NCBI GenBank assembly: GCA_002159075.1
Contig: LZRT01000095.1
Span: 1 to 62,511 of the forward strand
Direction of reading: 5' to 3'
DNA length: 62,511 nucleotides
Source of the DNA: Bacillus thermozeamaize
GTDB lineage: Bacteria; Bacillota; Bacilli; ZCTH02-B2
Positions 18,064 to 26,270 of this stretch are shown here, piece after piece; positions within the stretch are counted from its first letter, which is position 1; each line of letters opens with the position of its first letter. The notes under the pieces were generated by a model. It saw only the letters and a program-made list of their open reading frames with translations. It had not been told where the DNA came from and made no database searches. Position numbers and translations under genes: made by a program.

Positions 18064-18534
18064 ATGCACATGCACCGCTATGAACGCATCTGGCTGATTT
18101 TCGGCGGCGCGACCCTGATTGCCTTTTTGGCCGTTCTGGCCGTGCAAACGTTTGCCCTCGGGCTGACACCGCCGAGCGATCTTGATCAGGCCTGTCTCGA
18201 CAACCCCAATGAACTGGCTCCACCCTACAACAAACCGGGCGTATATAAGGTAGGAGACAACGAGTACGACGTGGTCATGGTCTCATTTGCCTTCGGATTT
18301 CAGCCTGGGACGATCGAAGTGCCGGCCGGCACGAAAATCAACTTTAAAGCCACCAGCAAAGATGTCGTCCACGGTTTTCAGATCCCCGGCACCAATGTGA
18401 ACATGATGTTAATGCCGGGACACGCCAACACCGTCAGCTATACGTTCAAAGAACCGGGTGAATATCTCATTTTATGTAACGAATATTGCGGCATCGGTCA
18501 CCAGGCGATGATGGGCAAAGTGATTGTCAACTAG
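18064..18534 (+). CDS. cbaB: ba3-type cytochrome c oxidase subunit II
   Basis: Carries the CuA centre that accepts electrons from cytochrome c. 156 aa with a single N-terminal membrane helix (about 10-32) and a cupredoxin domain; the CuA ligands are in CNEYCGIGHQAMM plus the upstream His in KDVVHGFQI. The short form with one helix is typical of B-type (ba3) oxidases. 42 nt after the subunit IIa gene. Confidence 0.93.
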   Translation: MHMHRYERIWLIFGGATLIAFLAVLAVQTFALGLTPPSDLDQACLDNPNELAPPYNKPGVYKVGDNEYDVVMVSFAFGFQPGTIEVPAGTKINFKATSKDVVHGFQIPGTNVNMMLMPGHANTVSYTFKEPGEYLILCNEYCGIGHQAMMGKVIVN

Positions 18535-18574
18535 TCAGCCTCATGTCAGTCAGCTCATGAGAGGAGTGGAGACA

Positions 18575-20230
18575 ATGGATGAGATGGCGAATCCTTCGGG
18601 ATATGAATTGAACCGTCATGAAGCCAGATTGGCAATGGCACATTTCTACGTGGCGTTTCTCGCTCTCTTCTTGGGCGGCATTGCCGGTCTGCTCCAAGGA
18701 TTGGTGCGTGGAGGAGTGATCGTTTTACCCGGGGGCATCAGTTATTATCAGTTGCTCACCGCACACGGCGTACTGCTGGCACTTGTCTTGACCACTTATT
18801 TTATTATCGGATTTTTGTTTGCCGGTGTGGCCAAAACGACTGGCGGATTATCTCCCGTCGCCAAAAGACTGGGGTGGTCCGGTTTTTGGTTGATGACGAT
18901 TGGCACCGCGCTGACCACCGTGATGATTCTGCTGAATGAAGGAACCGTTCTTTACACATTCTATGCACCAATGAAAGCCTCCCCCTGGTTTTACATCGGC
19001 CTGACCTTGGTCGTGGTGGGAAGCTGGCTCAGCGGCATCGGCATTTTTGCCAACTATGCCAAATGGAAAAAAGCGCATCGCGGCAAGCTCTCTCCGCTGT
19101 TTGCCTTTATGGCCGTCGCCACCTACATCTTGTGGTTCGTCGCCACAATAGGCGTGGCCGTGGAAGCCTTGTTCATGCTCATCCCTTGGTCATTCGGCTG
19201 GTTGGACACGATCAACGTCATGCTCAGCCGGACACTGTTCTGGTACTTCGGTCACCCGCTGGTTTATTTCTGGCTGCTGCCCGTCTACATGGCCTGGTAC
19301 CTGTCCATCCCGAAACTATTGGGCACCAAGGTATTTAGCGATTCCCTGGCGCGGATGGCATTTGTCCTGTTCATCATCTTTTCGATCCCGGTCGGTTTTC
19401 ACCACCAACTGCTGGAACCAGGGATTGAACCGGGCTGGAAATTCCTGCAGGTCATTTTGACCTTGGCCGTCGTTGTGCCTTCCTTGATGACCGCCTTTGC
19501 CATGTTTGCCACCTTCGAAACGGCCGGCAGGGCCAAAGGAGCCAAGGGAGTGTTCGGCTGGGTGCGGACGTTGCCATGGAGAGACGCCCGTTTCCTGGCT
19601 CCCTTTGTCGGGATGCTGTTTTTCGTTCCGGCTGGCGCCGGCGGCATCGTCAATGCCAGTTTTCAGTTAAACCAGGTTGTCCATAACACGCTCTGGGTAA
19701 CCGGTCATTTTCACTTGACCGTCGCAACGACGGTGCTGTTGACCTTTTTCGGTGTCGGATACTGGCTGATTCCCTACCTGACCAAACGCGCCTTCACCCC
19801 GGCGATGAACCGGCTGGCCATCATTCAGACCGTCGTCTGGACAATCGGCATGCTGATCATGTCGGGAATGATGCACCTGACGGGATTGCTGGGCGTGCCG
19901 CGCCGCACCGCCTTTACTGACTATCAGGGCATGGCAGCCGACTGGATCCCCATGCAGGCCGTAATGGCCATCGGCGGTGCCATCCTGTTCATCGGCATCA
20001 TTCTGGAGCTCGTCATCGTGATCAATCTGATGTTCTTTGCGCCCAAAGGTGAACCCCAGTTTCAACTGGCGGAGGTATCCGATGAAGCGGTTGACACACC
20101 GCCCATCCTGGAACGCTGGGGAATATGGGTGGCAATTACCGCCGTTTTGGTCGTCGTTGCATATACTGTCCCGATTATTGACATGATACAAAATGCACCG
20201 CCTGGTTCGCCGCCCATTCGAACCTGGTAA
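18575..20230 (+). CDS. cbaA: ba3-type cytochrome c oxidase subunit I
   Basis: Catalytic haem-copper subunit reducing O2 and pumping protons. 551 aa, about 13 membrane helices. Low-spin haem ligands are in LTAHGVLLA and TGHFHLTV, the latter also holding the high-spin haem ligand; CuB ligands are in WYFGHPLVYFW (with the His-Tyr cross-link pair) and VGFHHQLL. The loop patterns match B-type oxidases, suited to low O2. ATG 18575 has GAGAGGAG upstream; in-frame codons back to 18524 overlap subunit II. Confidence 0.94.
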   Translation: MDEMANPSGYELNRHEARLAMAHFYVAFLALFLGGIAGLLQGLVRGGVIVLPGGISYYQLLTAHGVLLALVLTTYFIIGFLFAGVAKTTGGLSPVAKRLGWSGFWLMTIGTALTTVMILLNEGTVLYTFYAPMKASPWFYIGLTLVVVGSWLSGIGIFANYAKWKKAHRGKLSPLFAFMAVATYILWFVATIGVAVEALFMLIPWSFGWLDTINVMLSRTLFWYFGHPLVYFWLLPVYMAWYLSIPKLLGTKVFSDSLARMAFVLFIIFSIPVGFHHQLLEPGIEPGWKFLQVILTLAVVVPSLMTAFAMFATFETAGRAKGAKGVFGWVRTLPWRDARFLAPFVGMLFFVPAGAGGIVNASFQLNQVVHNTLWVTGHFHLTVATTVLLTFFGVGYWLIPYLTKRAFTPAMNRLAIIQTVVWTIGMLIMSGMMHLTGLLGVPRRTAFTDYQGMAADWIPMQAVMAIGGAILFIGIILELVIVINLMFFAPKGEPQFQLAEVSDEAVDTPPILERWGIWVAITAVLVVVAYTVPIIDMIQNAPPGSPPIRTW

Positions 20231-20370
20231 GTTCGTACTTGGCAAAATAAAACGGTTTCACGCAAGCAACCTTTTCAACAACTTTTTTACAAGCGATGCC
20301 ATTGGTTGTTTAGCCAGCAAGATTATGGTAATGATAAGATGGAACCACTCTTACGAAGGGGGTAACATTT

Positions 20371-20763
20371 TTGAAGTTAAACAAGAAAATCATCGGTATC
20401 TTCTCTCTGGCAGCCATCCTGGCGCTGGCCGGATGTGGAGCCGCTTCCGAGAACAACGACACCAACCAGGGTGCAAATCAACCGCAGCAAAATGAACAGC
20501 AAAACGGCACCACCGGCGGCAATGCCAACGTGGCTTTTGACGAAGCCAAAGCCAAGGAAACCTATCAAGCCTCCTGCCAAGGTTGCCACGGCGCCAATCT
20601 TGAAGGCGGTTTCGGCCCAGCCCTGAACAATGTGGGTTCCAAGATGGATGCCAACGCGATTTATGATATCATTAAAAAAGGTCGCGGACAAATGCCGCCC
20701 CAAGGCCAAGTCAGTGATGAGGATGCCAAAAACGTGGCCGAGTGGCTAGCCAGCTTGAAGTAA
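20371..20763 (+). CDS. Lipoprotein cytochrome c (c551/cccB-like)
   Basis: Membrane-tethered monohaem cytochrome c (130 aa), the likely electron donor to the ba3 oxidase. Signal peptide with lipobox ALAGC (Cys22), a Gln/Asn-rich linker, haem site CQGCH and the axial Met in GQMPPQG. The start is TTG 20371 with GAAGGGGG 7 nt upstream. It lies 140 nt after subunit I and is followed by a terminator. Its haem is presumably attached by the Ccm system at 4.7-11.3 kb. Confidence 0.92.
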   Translation: MKLNKKIIGIFSLAAILALAGCGAASENNDTNQGANQPQQNEQQNGTTGGNANVAFDEAKAKETYQASCQGCHGANLEGGFGPALNNVGSKMDANAIYDIIKKGRGQMPPQGQVSDEDAKNVAEWLASLK

Positions 20764-20781
20764 AAAATCAGCTTGAAAAAA

Positions 20782-20816
20782 CCGCCCCGCTGCTGCAAGT
20801 GGGGCGGGATTTTTTT
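20782..20816 (+). terminator. Intrinsic terminator after cytochrome c gene
   Basis: CCGCCCC pairs with GGGGCGG, followed by seven T. Ends the ba3/cytochrome c unit. Confidence 0.85.
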
Positions 20817-20822
20817 GAGGAC

Positions 20823-21143
20823 TTACATCCAAAAGCGCACCAGCATCATCGCCACGATGCCGGTCAGAACCGTTGCCAGCAGGCTGCGGGTAAAATATGC
20901 CACCACAAAGGCCGGCAAAGCCGCAAGCAGTCCGTCGGTCTGCGGCAAAAACGTTCCATCGGACACGAAAAGTTCCTGACCCAGCAATGCGGCCATGACG
21001 GCCACCGGAATATATCCAAGCCAACGGAGCCCCCAGTCCGGAAGGCGAATCCTGTTCAACACGATAAACGGAAGAATCCTCGGAATCAGCGTGACAAGCG
21101 ATGCGCCCAGCAGCATCCAAAGAAAGCTCCATCTCACTTCCAC
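20823..21143 (-). CDS. azlD: AzlD family branched-chain amino acid export subunit
   Basis: Small membrane partner of AzlC (106 aa, about four membrane segments). The AzlD pattern ASLVTLIPRILPFIVL is near the N terminus. The GTG at 21143 with GGGGG upstream is used, 2 nt after the azlC stop. Confidence 0.85.
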   Translation of the reverse strand: MEVRWSFLWMLLGASLVTLIPRILPFIVLNRIRLPDWGLRWLGYIPVAVMAALLGQELFVSDGTFLPQTDGLLAALPAFVVAYFTRSLLATVLTGIVAMMLVRFWM

Positions 21144-21145
21144 GT

Positions 21146-21892
21146 TTATTCCCCCGTTCCCGCGCCTTTTTCCAACCAGACGCCAATCGTTGCGGCAAGA
21201 ATCGTCGCCATCAGCACGCCGATGCTTTCCGAGACAAACACGCTTCCGACGATGACCAAAATCACGGCGCTGAGCGCGACGACAAGATCGATTCCCACTT
21301 TTGAACGCTCCATCAGCTGCAACATGAGCAAGCCGATGAACATGGCGGGCAAGGCAAAATCCAGCCCCAGCCGTTCCGGTTGGGTGATCCACTCGCCGAA
21401 GATGCCACCGGCCATGTTGGCAAGAAACCAGTTGAGGTAAGCGGTCAGATTGAGCCCCAACATCCACCAATAGTTCCCCCGGTTCTTCCCTGTCAGACGG
21501 GTCACGGCGACGCCAAACGTTTCATCCGTCAACTGGGAACCGATCACCACGTTTTTCCATACCGGCAAATGCCGGAAAAAGGATGCCAGCGCCGCACCCA
21601 TCAGGAGGTGGCGCAGGTTGACAAAAAAGACTGTGACGATGATGGCCGTCGCAGGCGTCCCGGCCATCATCATCCCCGCGGCGATGAACTGTGCCGAACC
21701 GGCATACAGCAGCAGGGACATCAGCGCGATTTCGGCCAGGGACAGGCCCGCGGTGCGCTCCACCACGCCCGCCGCAAACCCGATGCTCAAGTACCCGAGC
21801 ACCGTCGGCAAACAATCTTTCACTCCCTGGACAAACCCCTCATCTCGGCTTTGGCCGGCTGCACGATCCAGCCCTGCTTTTTGTTGGTTCAT
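21146..21892 (-). CDS. azlC: AzlC family branched-chain amino acid exporter
   Basis: 248 aa polytopic protein, probable main subunit of a branched-chain amino acid efflux pump. The family signature is visible: PTVLGYLSIGFAAGVV, LLLYAGSAQFIAAGMM and VNLRHLLMGA. It forms a two-gene operon with azlD. Confidence 0.9.
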   Translation of the reverse strand: MNQQKAGLDRAAGQSRDEGFVQGVKDCLPTVLGYLSIGFAAGVVERTAGLSLAEIALMSLLLYAGSAQFIAAGMMMAGTPATAIIVTVFFVNLRHLLMGAALASFFRHLPVWKNVVIGSQLTDETFGVAVTRLTGKNRGNYWWMLGLNLTAYLNWFLANMAGGIFGEWITQPERLGLDFALPAMFIGLLMLQLMERSKVGIDLVVALSAVILVIVGSVFVSESIGVLMATILAATIGVWLEKGAGTGE

Positions 21893-22093
21893 TATTCCTC
21901 CAAGATTAAAACATTACTTTTCTAGTCTAGTACCGTTATTCATTAAAAATAACATGAAACACATCACAAGAGAAGGCTTGGTGAACAGAATGAAGAAGTG
22001 AAGGGAGCATGATTTCAACGAAGGAGAACGTTCGTTTGCAGCGGTGCCGATCTCGACAGGGGCGGGCGGCAGTTTGCGTTCATCGTTTCGTCA

Positions 22094-22122
22094 TTGAAAA
22101 AAGCTGCGGTTACTGCTATCAT
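22094..22122 (+). promoter_or_regulatory. Sigma-A promoter of the PCYCGC gene
   Basis: TTGAAA (22094-22099), 17-nt spacer, TATCAT (22117-22122), 24 nt before the GTG start. Upstream of it, 21893-22093 shows no gene or clear element. Confidence 0.55.
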
Positions 22123-22146
22123 GAAACAAACATGGAGGGACAAGAT

Positions 22147-22599
22147 GTGAAAAAAAGTTTGCCTGCTCTGTTTATCACACTGATCGCAATGCTTGTCATC
22201 TTGTCCGGCTGCTCCCCTTCGCAGGCGGACACACAGGACATGGTTACGTCATCGCCACAGGAGCTGCCCTCATATGTCAAGCGTTTTTCCTCAGAGATTC
22301 AACAAACCTATCTGTTGGCGGCAGAACATGCCGAGACGTTGTCCTACATGCCCTGTTATTGCGGTTGTTATGAATCGCACGGACACGTCAGCAACCTCGA
22401 CTGTTTTATCCAGGAGGTGAAGCCCACCAGGGAAGTGGTATGGGACCCGATGGGCGCCACCTGAGGGGTCTGCGTTGAGGTGGCACGGGATGCCATCCAG
22501 ATGAAACTAGACGGCAAGCCGTTACCCGAAATTCGGGCAGTCATTGAGCAAAAACATGCGGGGGAAAAACCGACCCCCACGCCTTATCCAAAGGCATAA
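22147..22599 (+). CDS. PCYCGC-motif lipoprotein with in-frame UGA (candidate selenoprotein)
   Basis: A surface lipoprotein of the PCYCGC family, 150 residues if the single in-frame TGA at 22462 (codon 106) is read through. GTG 22147 has GGAGG 8 nt upstream; lipobox LSGC (Cys22), family motif MPCYCGCYESHGH (68-80) and a further Cys in NLDCF. From family memory, homologs continue with a CGVC-type motif and a Pro-Thr-rich end; here codons 106-109 read UGA-Gly-Val-Cys and the frame stays open to KPTPTPYPKA and TAA at 22597. UGA therefore replaces the first Cys of a CxxC. It is either selenocysteine or a nonsense mutation that would truncate at 105 aa. The near ba3/Sco genes fit a role in metal or thiol chemistry outside the membrane, which is inference. 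Confidence 0.7.
22462..22502 (+). promoter_or_regulatory. UGA codon and SECIS-like hairpin
   Basis: Immediately after UGA 22462-22464 a stem GGTGGCA / TGCCATC (22479-22485 with 22491-22497, 7 bp with one G-U) closes a 5-nt loop CGGGA; a lower helix GTCTG / CAGAT (22468-22472 with 22498-22502) stacks below with a 6-nt left bulge. The loop starts 21 nt after the UGA and has G at loop position 2, both within the described limits for bacterial SECIS elements. Function not shown. Confidence 0.5.
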
Positions 22600-22640
22600 A
22601 CACAAAAAACCCGGGGCTTCCCCCGGGTTTGGTGTTTTTC
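22600..22640 (+). terminator. Bidirectional intrinsic terminator
   Basis: AAACCCGGGG and CCCCGGGTTT form the stem, extended by ACAC/GGTGT, followed by TTTTT; A-rich on the other side. It lies directly after the TAA at 22597, not after the UGA, so the read-through frame is the one that ends at the terminator. Confidence 0.85.
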
Positions 22641-22649
22641 ACGGACTTT

Positions 22650-23459
22650 TCAGTGACGGAGCCTGGGTTTCGTCGGATCGCAATCAGGTTGTTGTGCGGC
22701 CGAACTCTCCGCCAGTTTGTGCAGATAGTAGCATTCCTCGCGAAACATGTGGTCCGCCATCAAAGGAGACAAGGTGCCTAGGACCTGATCATCCAACTCC
22801 ATCTCCGCCAATTCGTTCAAGAAGGTTTGAAACAAACGAATTTCCAAATCCACCTGCCGGTTAAAACGGGACAACGCGGGAAAGTGGTTCAGGTTGGTCC
22901 TGAGATATCCTGCCATCTCCACCGCTTTTAGGTAAAAGTTCTCAAATTTTCTTGCGAATTTTTGACTTTCTTCCTTCAACCGCTTTTCGGCCGGATCAAG
23001 TTCGCAGGTAATCGTGGCGGCATGGCCCGCGGCATCCAGCAGCCAAAGCAGGTGATGGTGCACGGGATGAAAGGCGGGAGGCTCATCACCCATGATGAAA
23101 GAATCAAGGATTCGCAGGTATTCCTCCAACTCGTTCAACATGTGATTCAAAAACGTTGGAGGCAATCCGATGCGAATTTTTCCCGCCAGATGCCGTCGCA
23201 GGAGGTGAAGCTTAAATTCCCTCAGCTGTTGGGAATAAACGCGGGCCTCTTGCGCCAGCTCGGTCAACGCCGGGCCGGACAAAGGTTCTCTTGCCCTCTC
23301 CAGCAACCTGTCAAATACTTGGATAAAATACAGCGCCCTTTGCATCTCAACATGCTCTTCCGGAGCCAGGCTGTCCCTGATAAATCGGGCGTGATCCCCA
23401 AACACCTGCAGCCAAAAGCGATGCTCAAACAAGGCTCTTTTTGCATACCCGTCATCCAC
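22650..23459 (-). CDS. DUF2935 family protein
   Basis: About 269 aa, nearly all helical, with two related halves rich in His and Glu (ALFEHRFWLQVFGDHARFI in the first, HHHLLWLLDAAGHAATI in the second). This matches the DUF2935 family of Bacilli, which looks like a ferritin-type metal-binding bundle; function unknown. GTG 23459 with GGGAGG 7 nt upstream gives MDDGYAKRALFEH; the frame is open to 23579 without a better site. Confidence 0.8.
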   Translation of the reverse strand: MDDGYAKRALFEHRFWLQVFGDHARFIRDSLAPEEHVEMQRALYFIQVFDRLLERAREPLSGPALTELAQEARVYSQQLREFKLHLLRRHLAGKIRIGLPPTFLNHMLNELEEYLRILDSFIMGDEPPAFHPVHHHLLWLLDAAGHAATITCELDPAEKRLKEESQKFARKFENFYLKAVEMAGYLRTNLNHFPALSRFNRQVDLEIRLFQTFLNELAEMELDDQVLGTLSPLMADHMFREECYYLHKLAESSAAQQPDCDPTKPRLRH

Positions 23460-23478
23460 GGCATACCCTCCCAAACTC

Positions 23479-23502
23479 ATCCCCTGCCATTTGGCAGGGG
23501 AT
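23479..23502. repeat. Perfect inverted repeat before the DUF2935 gene
   Basis: ATCCCCTGCC-ATTT-GGCAGGGGAT is a 10-bp perfect dyad, 20 nt upstream of the GTG start, so it would fold in the mRNA leader or act as an operator. A 10-bp palindrome AACATATGTT lies about 20 nt further upstream, near 23522. Confidence 0.55.
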
Positions 23503-23696
23503 ATTTCGCTCATTTGCCCATAACATATGTTCATTTGCCCGGAAGGTGAGGGTTTGCCGATGAACAGGAAAGACAACATTCCTTAACATCCGAAATTATC
23601 CAAGAACCGCGACAACCTGCTTCAGCTTTTTTTGTCAAAAGATGAGCCTGTTATTATTTGTAAAAGGCAGAGCGAAAATAAAGGATCGAACTTATG

Positions 23697-24458
23697 TCAT
23701 CGGGAATCGCTACGCAAACGCAGCGGCCGTCTGAGATAGGAAAAATCAGGATCCCAGCGGAAGGTGGCCACTGCGACAACCAGTATGCCAACGGTAAATG
23801 CAAGCAAAATCAAAAACGGTTGGAACAGTTCCATGAACTCACCTTGCTTGGCAGCGCGCAATGCTTCGACAAAATAGGAAAAGGGCATCAGTTTTCCGAT
23901 GACTTGAATCCACTGCGGGGCATTCTGCATGCTGTAAAACGCTTCACTCGTGAAGACCATCGGCAAGGACAACAGATTGGAAATCATGCTCGTTTGCGCC
24001 TCGTTGCGGGCGAAATTTGCAATGAAGAAACTGAGACAGGTAAAGCAGAGCGTCCCTAATGCAAGAACTGTCAGCACCAGCAGGAAGGCGGGCCAAGTGA
24101 GCAAAATCCCGAATACAATGGCGCCAGTGAACCATATCACCAAACTGACCAACAACATGATGACGGTGCGCGCCAGCGAAAAAGCCAAGACAAACTGGAC
24201 GGTGGGAACCGGCGTTGTCCGGAGCAGCTTGTATACCCCGCGGTTGCGATGCCACATGATGAAAAAAGCGGACGTAATGCAAGCGCCAAATAAAACGCTC
24301 ATCGACACTGTCCCAACCAGAAGCTGTTCCCGGTACCCTTGCGAATCAAAGTAATATCCCAATCCCAACAACAGTCCTATCGGAAAAGCAATCGACCAGA
24401 ATAGCAAATATCCGTCACGAAACCCGCTGACCAAAAATGTCCTGAAAATCGTACCCAT
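23697..24458 (-). CDS. ABC-2 type exporter permease
   Basis: 253 aa with six membrane segments and the ABC-2 pattern in the second half (PMVFTSEAFYSMQNAPQWIQ then LMPFSYFVEALRAA). Pairs with the ATPase 13 nt upstream in the same operon. Substrate unknown; the PadR regulator suggests a drug or peptide exporter. Confidence 0.85.
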   Translation of the reverse strand: MGTIFRTFLVSGFRDGYLLFWSIAFPIGLLLGLGYYFDSQGYREQLLVGTVSMSVLFGACITSAFFIMWHRNRGVYKLLRTTPVPTVQFVLAFSLARTVIMLLVSLVIWFTGAIVFGILLTWPAFLLVLTVLALGTLCFTCLSFFIANFARNEAQTSMISNLLSLPMVFTSEAFYSMQNAPQWIQVIGKLMPFSYFVEALRAAKQGEFMELFQPFLILLAFTVGILVVAVATFRWDPDFSYLRRPLRLRSDSR

Positions 24459-24471
24459 TCACCTTTCCTCC

Positions 24472-25173
24472 TTATCGGGTCAGTTGTAAGTAAAGCGCTT
24501 CTAAAGACTCGCTTCCAAACTTTCGCAACAGCTCATCCGGACTCCCCTCCGCCAGGATTCTCCCATGGGAAATGAAGATGACCCAATGAGCCAGTTTGCT
24601 CACTTCCTCCATATCGTGCGAAGTGAAAACAACAGCGGTTCCCGCACGGGCGAGATCACCGATCAATGACCGAATCTCGCTTCTCGCCCTTGGATCGAGC
24701 GCCGCGGTAGGCTCGTCAAGAAAAATCAACTTTGGCTGGTGAATCACGGTCACCGCGATGGCAAGACGTTTCTGCTGCCCTCCGGACAGGCGGGACGCAT
24801 AGACGCGGCTGACTTCCCTCAACCTGCATTTTTCCAAGACCTCCTCCAATTGTTCCGTGGACAGACGGATGCCATAGAGGGATGCAAACAACCGCAAATT
24901 CTCCAGCACAGTCAGTTCCGGAAAAAATGGCGTCGATTGCAACTGCACGCCTATATGCTTGCGGTAATCCGCAGCCCAGTAGACCACTTTTCCCTCATCG
25001 GGGTCCCGCAAACCCAAGACCAGATCAATGAGCGTCGACTTTCCGGCGCCGTTCGGCCCGATGATGGCAACCACCTCCCCAGGCGAAACGGAAAAGTTTA
25101 CGCCGTTTATAACAATGCGTTCTCCATACTTTTTCATCAATCCCTCAGCCTCAATGAGATGTTGCATCGGCAT
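24472..25173 (-). CDS. ABC transporter ATP-binding protein
   Basis: 233 aa ATPase with Walker A GPNGAGKSTLIDL, signature LSGGQQKRLAIA, Walker B LIFLDEPTAALD and switch His in TSHDMEE. Drives the adjacent ABC-2 permease. The nearer ATG 25173 is too close to AGGAGG; ATG 25167 (9 nt) may be the real start. One CCAACATTGG operator lies in its leader. Confidence 0.9.
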   Translation of the reverse strand: MPMQHLIEAEGLMKKYGERIVINGVNFSVSPGEVVAIIGPNGAGKSTLIDLVLGLRDPDEGKVVYWAADYRKHIGVQLQSTPFFPELTVLENLRLFASLYGIRLSTEQLEEVLEKCRLREVSRVYASRLSGGQQKRLAIAVTVIHQPKLIFLDEPTAALDPRARSEIRSLIGDLARAGTAVVFTSHDMEEVSKLAHWVIFISHGRILAEGSPDELLRKFGSESLEALYLQLTR

Positions 25174-25196
25174 GATCCTCCTTTATCCAAGAATGA

Positions 25197-25214
25197 ATGT
25201 CCAACATTGGATAT
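25197..25214. promoter_or_regulatory. PadR-type operator, copy 2
   Basis: ATGTCCAACATTGGATAT contains the dyad TCCAA-CA-TTGGA between padR and the ABC ATPase gene. The core CCAACATTGG is identical to that upstream of padR. Confidence 0.65.
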
Positions 25215-25228
25215 TTGCTCAAAAAAAT

Positions 25229-25813
25229 TTAAGGCTCTTCCCACTTCCTTTCTTTGATATATTGTGAACCCTTTTCCGTCCCGGCCTGGTCTTCTTCCAC
25301 CAGCTTCATCAAGCGGTATAACAATTGGATGTCGAGATCCATCATTTGAAGACTGTTTTCAAAGAGAAGCCGGGACGCTTCTGACAGGCCGTACTGTTTC
25401 TTGATGGAATAGCCTTGCTGCCAGAGCGCTTTTGTTTCCTCCAGCTGCTCCATATTGCGTCTCAGCAACGACAGCACTTCTTCCTTCGGCAGCGTGTGGA
25501 TGAGGTTCACCGCCAGCAAGAAGTCGGATTTCAAGCTATGCGGCGGCGTAACCAGCGATTCCCTGAGCAGCTCATGGTAGACCTTTTCTCCTTCCGGCGT
25601 GATGCCGTAAATCTTCCTCAGCCTGGCGCCGGTTCGCTCTTCTGCCTCGGCACGGATCAACCCCTCTTCCTCCATCTTGTTCAAGGCGTAATAGATCGAG
25701 CCCGACAACACATTGGCCCATTGATCCAGCCGGCTTTCCTGGATGAACTGCTGAATTTCATAGCCGTGCATCGGCCTTTCCCGCAACAGGCTAAGGATAA
25801 TCAGCCGCGTCAC
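25229..25813 (-). CDS. PadR family transcriptional regulator
   Basis: 194 aa: an N-terminal winged helix typical of PadR (ILSLLRERPMHGYEIQQFI, SGSIYYALNKMEEEGLI, RKIYGITPEGEKVYHELL) and a C-terminal helical dimer domain (PadR_C-like, RRNMEQLEETKALW). It likely represses itself and the ABC exporter downstream, since the same palindrome precedes both. Confidence 0.9.
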   Translation of the reverse strand: MTRLIILSLLRERPMHGYEIQQFIQESRLDQWANVLSGSIYYALNKMEEEGLIRAEAEERTGARLRKIYGITPEGEKVYHELLRESLVTPPHSLKSDFLLAVNLIHTLPKEEVLSLLRRNMEQLEETKALWQQGYSIKKQYGLSEASRLLFENSLQMMDLDIQLLYRLMKLVEEDQAGTEKGSQYIKERKWEEP

Positions 25814-25833
25814 AAGATCCCTCCTAAGCTTAT

Positions 25834-25853
25834 ATATCCAACATTGGTTATCC
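25834..25853. promoter_or_regulatory. PadR-type operator, copy 1
   Basis: ATATCCAACATTGGTTATCC, 25 nt upstream of padR, with the same 10-bp core CCAACATTGG as copy 2 at 25201-25210. Confidence 0.65.
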
Positions 25854-25959
25854 AGATTTGATTATGCGATCTCCTCGTCGCTTTGTCAACACCTTTTTCC
25901 CTATTCCTTGGCTCTCGCTGAAAAACAATAATGAAAGGGAATGCGCCATCACATTCCCT

Positions 25960-26250
25960 CTAAGGCATTGACCTTTGAATTTCCTCAATGACCAGCGAAA
26001 GAACAGCCAAAAAAATGGTGATCAAAGTTGAACCGCATATCGCTCTTCTGCTGACAACAGCAAACGTTTGATTGCCCAGAAACTTGCGGTACGCAAAATA
26101 AACCAGGATGCCCGATATCATGGAGCCAATCCAAGTCGCCAAACCGGCTGGTGTCACCAATTGCCGATAATCGACGATCCAAAAGTACAGGATGCCAAAA
26201 TGAATGATGATCAAGAAAATCGCAATGAGTGTCAAAATTGGCTTTAACAT
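25960..26250 (-). CDS. Small membrane protein, unknown
   Basis: 96 aa with three hydrophobic segments: LILT-type N-terminal helix (PILTLIAIFLIIIHFGILY), a middle one (LATWIGSMISGILVYFAY) and a C-terminal one (STLITIFLAVLSLVI). ATG 26250 has GAGGG 6 nt upstream, 20 nt after the permease remnant, so it was probably the last gene of the TetR-ABC operon. No family recognised. Confidence 0.6.
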   Translation of the reverse strand: MLKPILTLIAIFLIIIHFGILYFWIVDYRQLVTPAGLATWIGSMISGILVYFAYRKFLGNQTFAVVSRRAICGSTLITIFLAVLSLVIEEIQRSMP

Positions 26251-26270
26251 CAGCTTCCCTCTCATTGGCT

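Noticed and set aside
22009-22146. N-terminal extension of the PCYCGC protein
   Set aside because: It would put the lipobox signal peptide in the interior; GTG 22147 has a good ribosome site and a promoter upstream.
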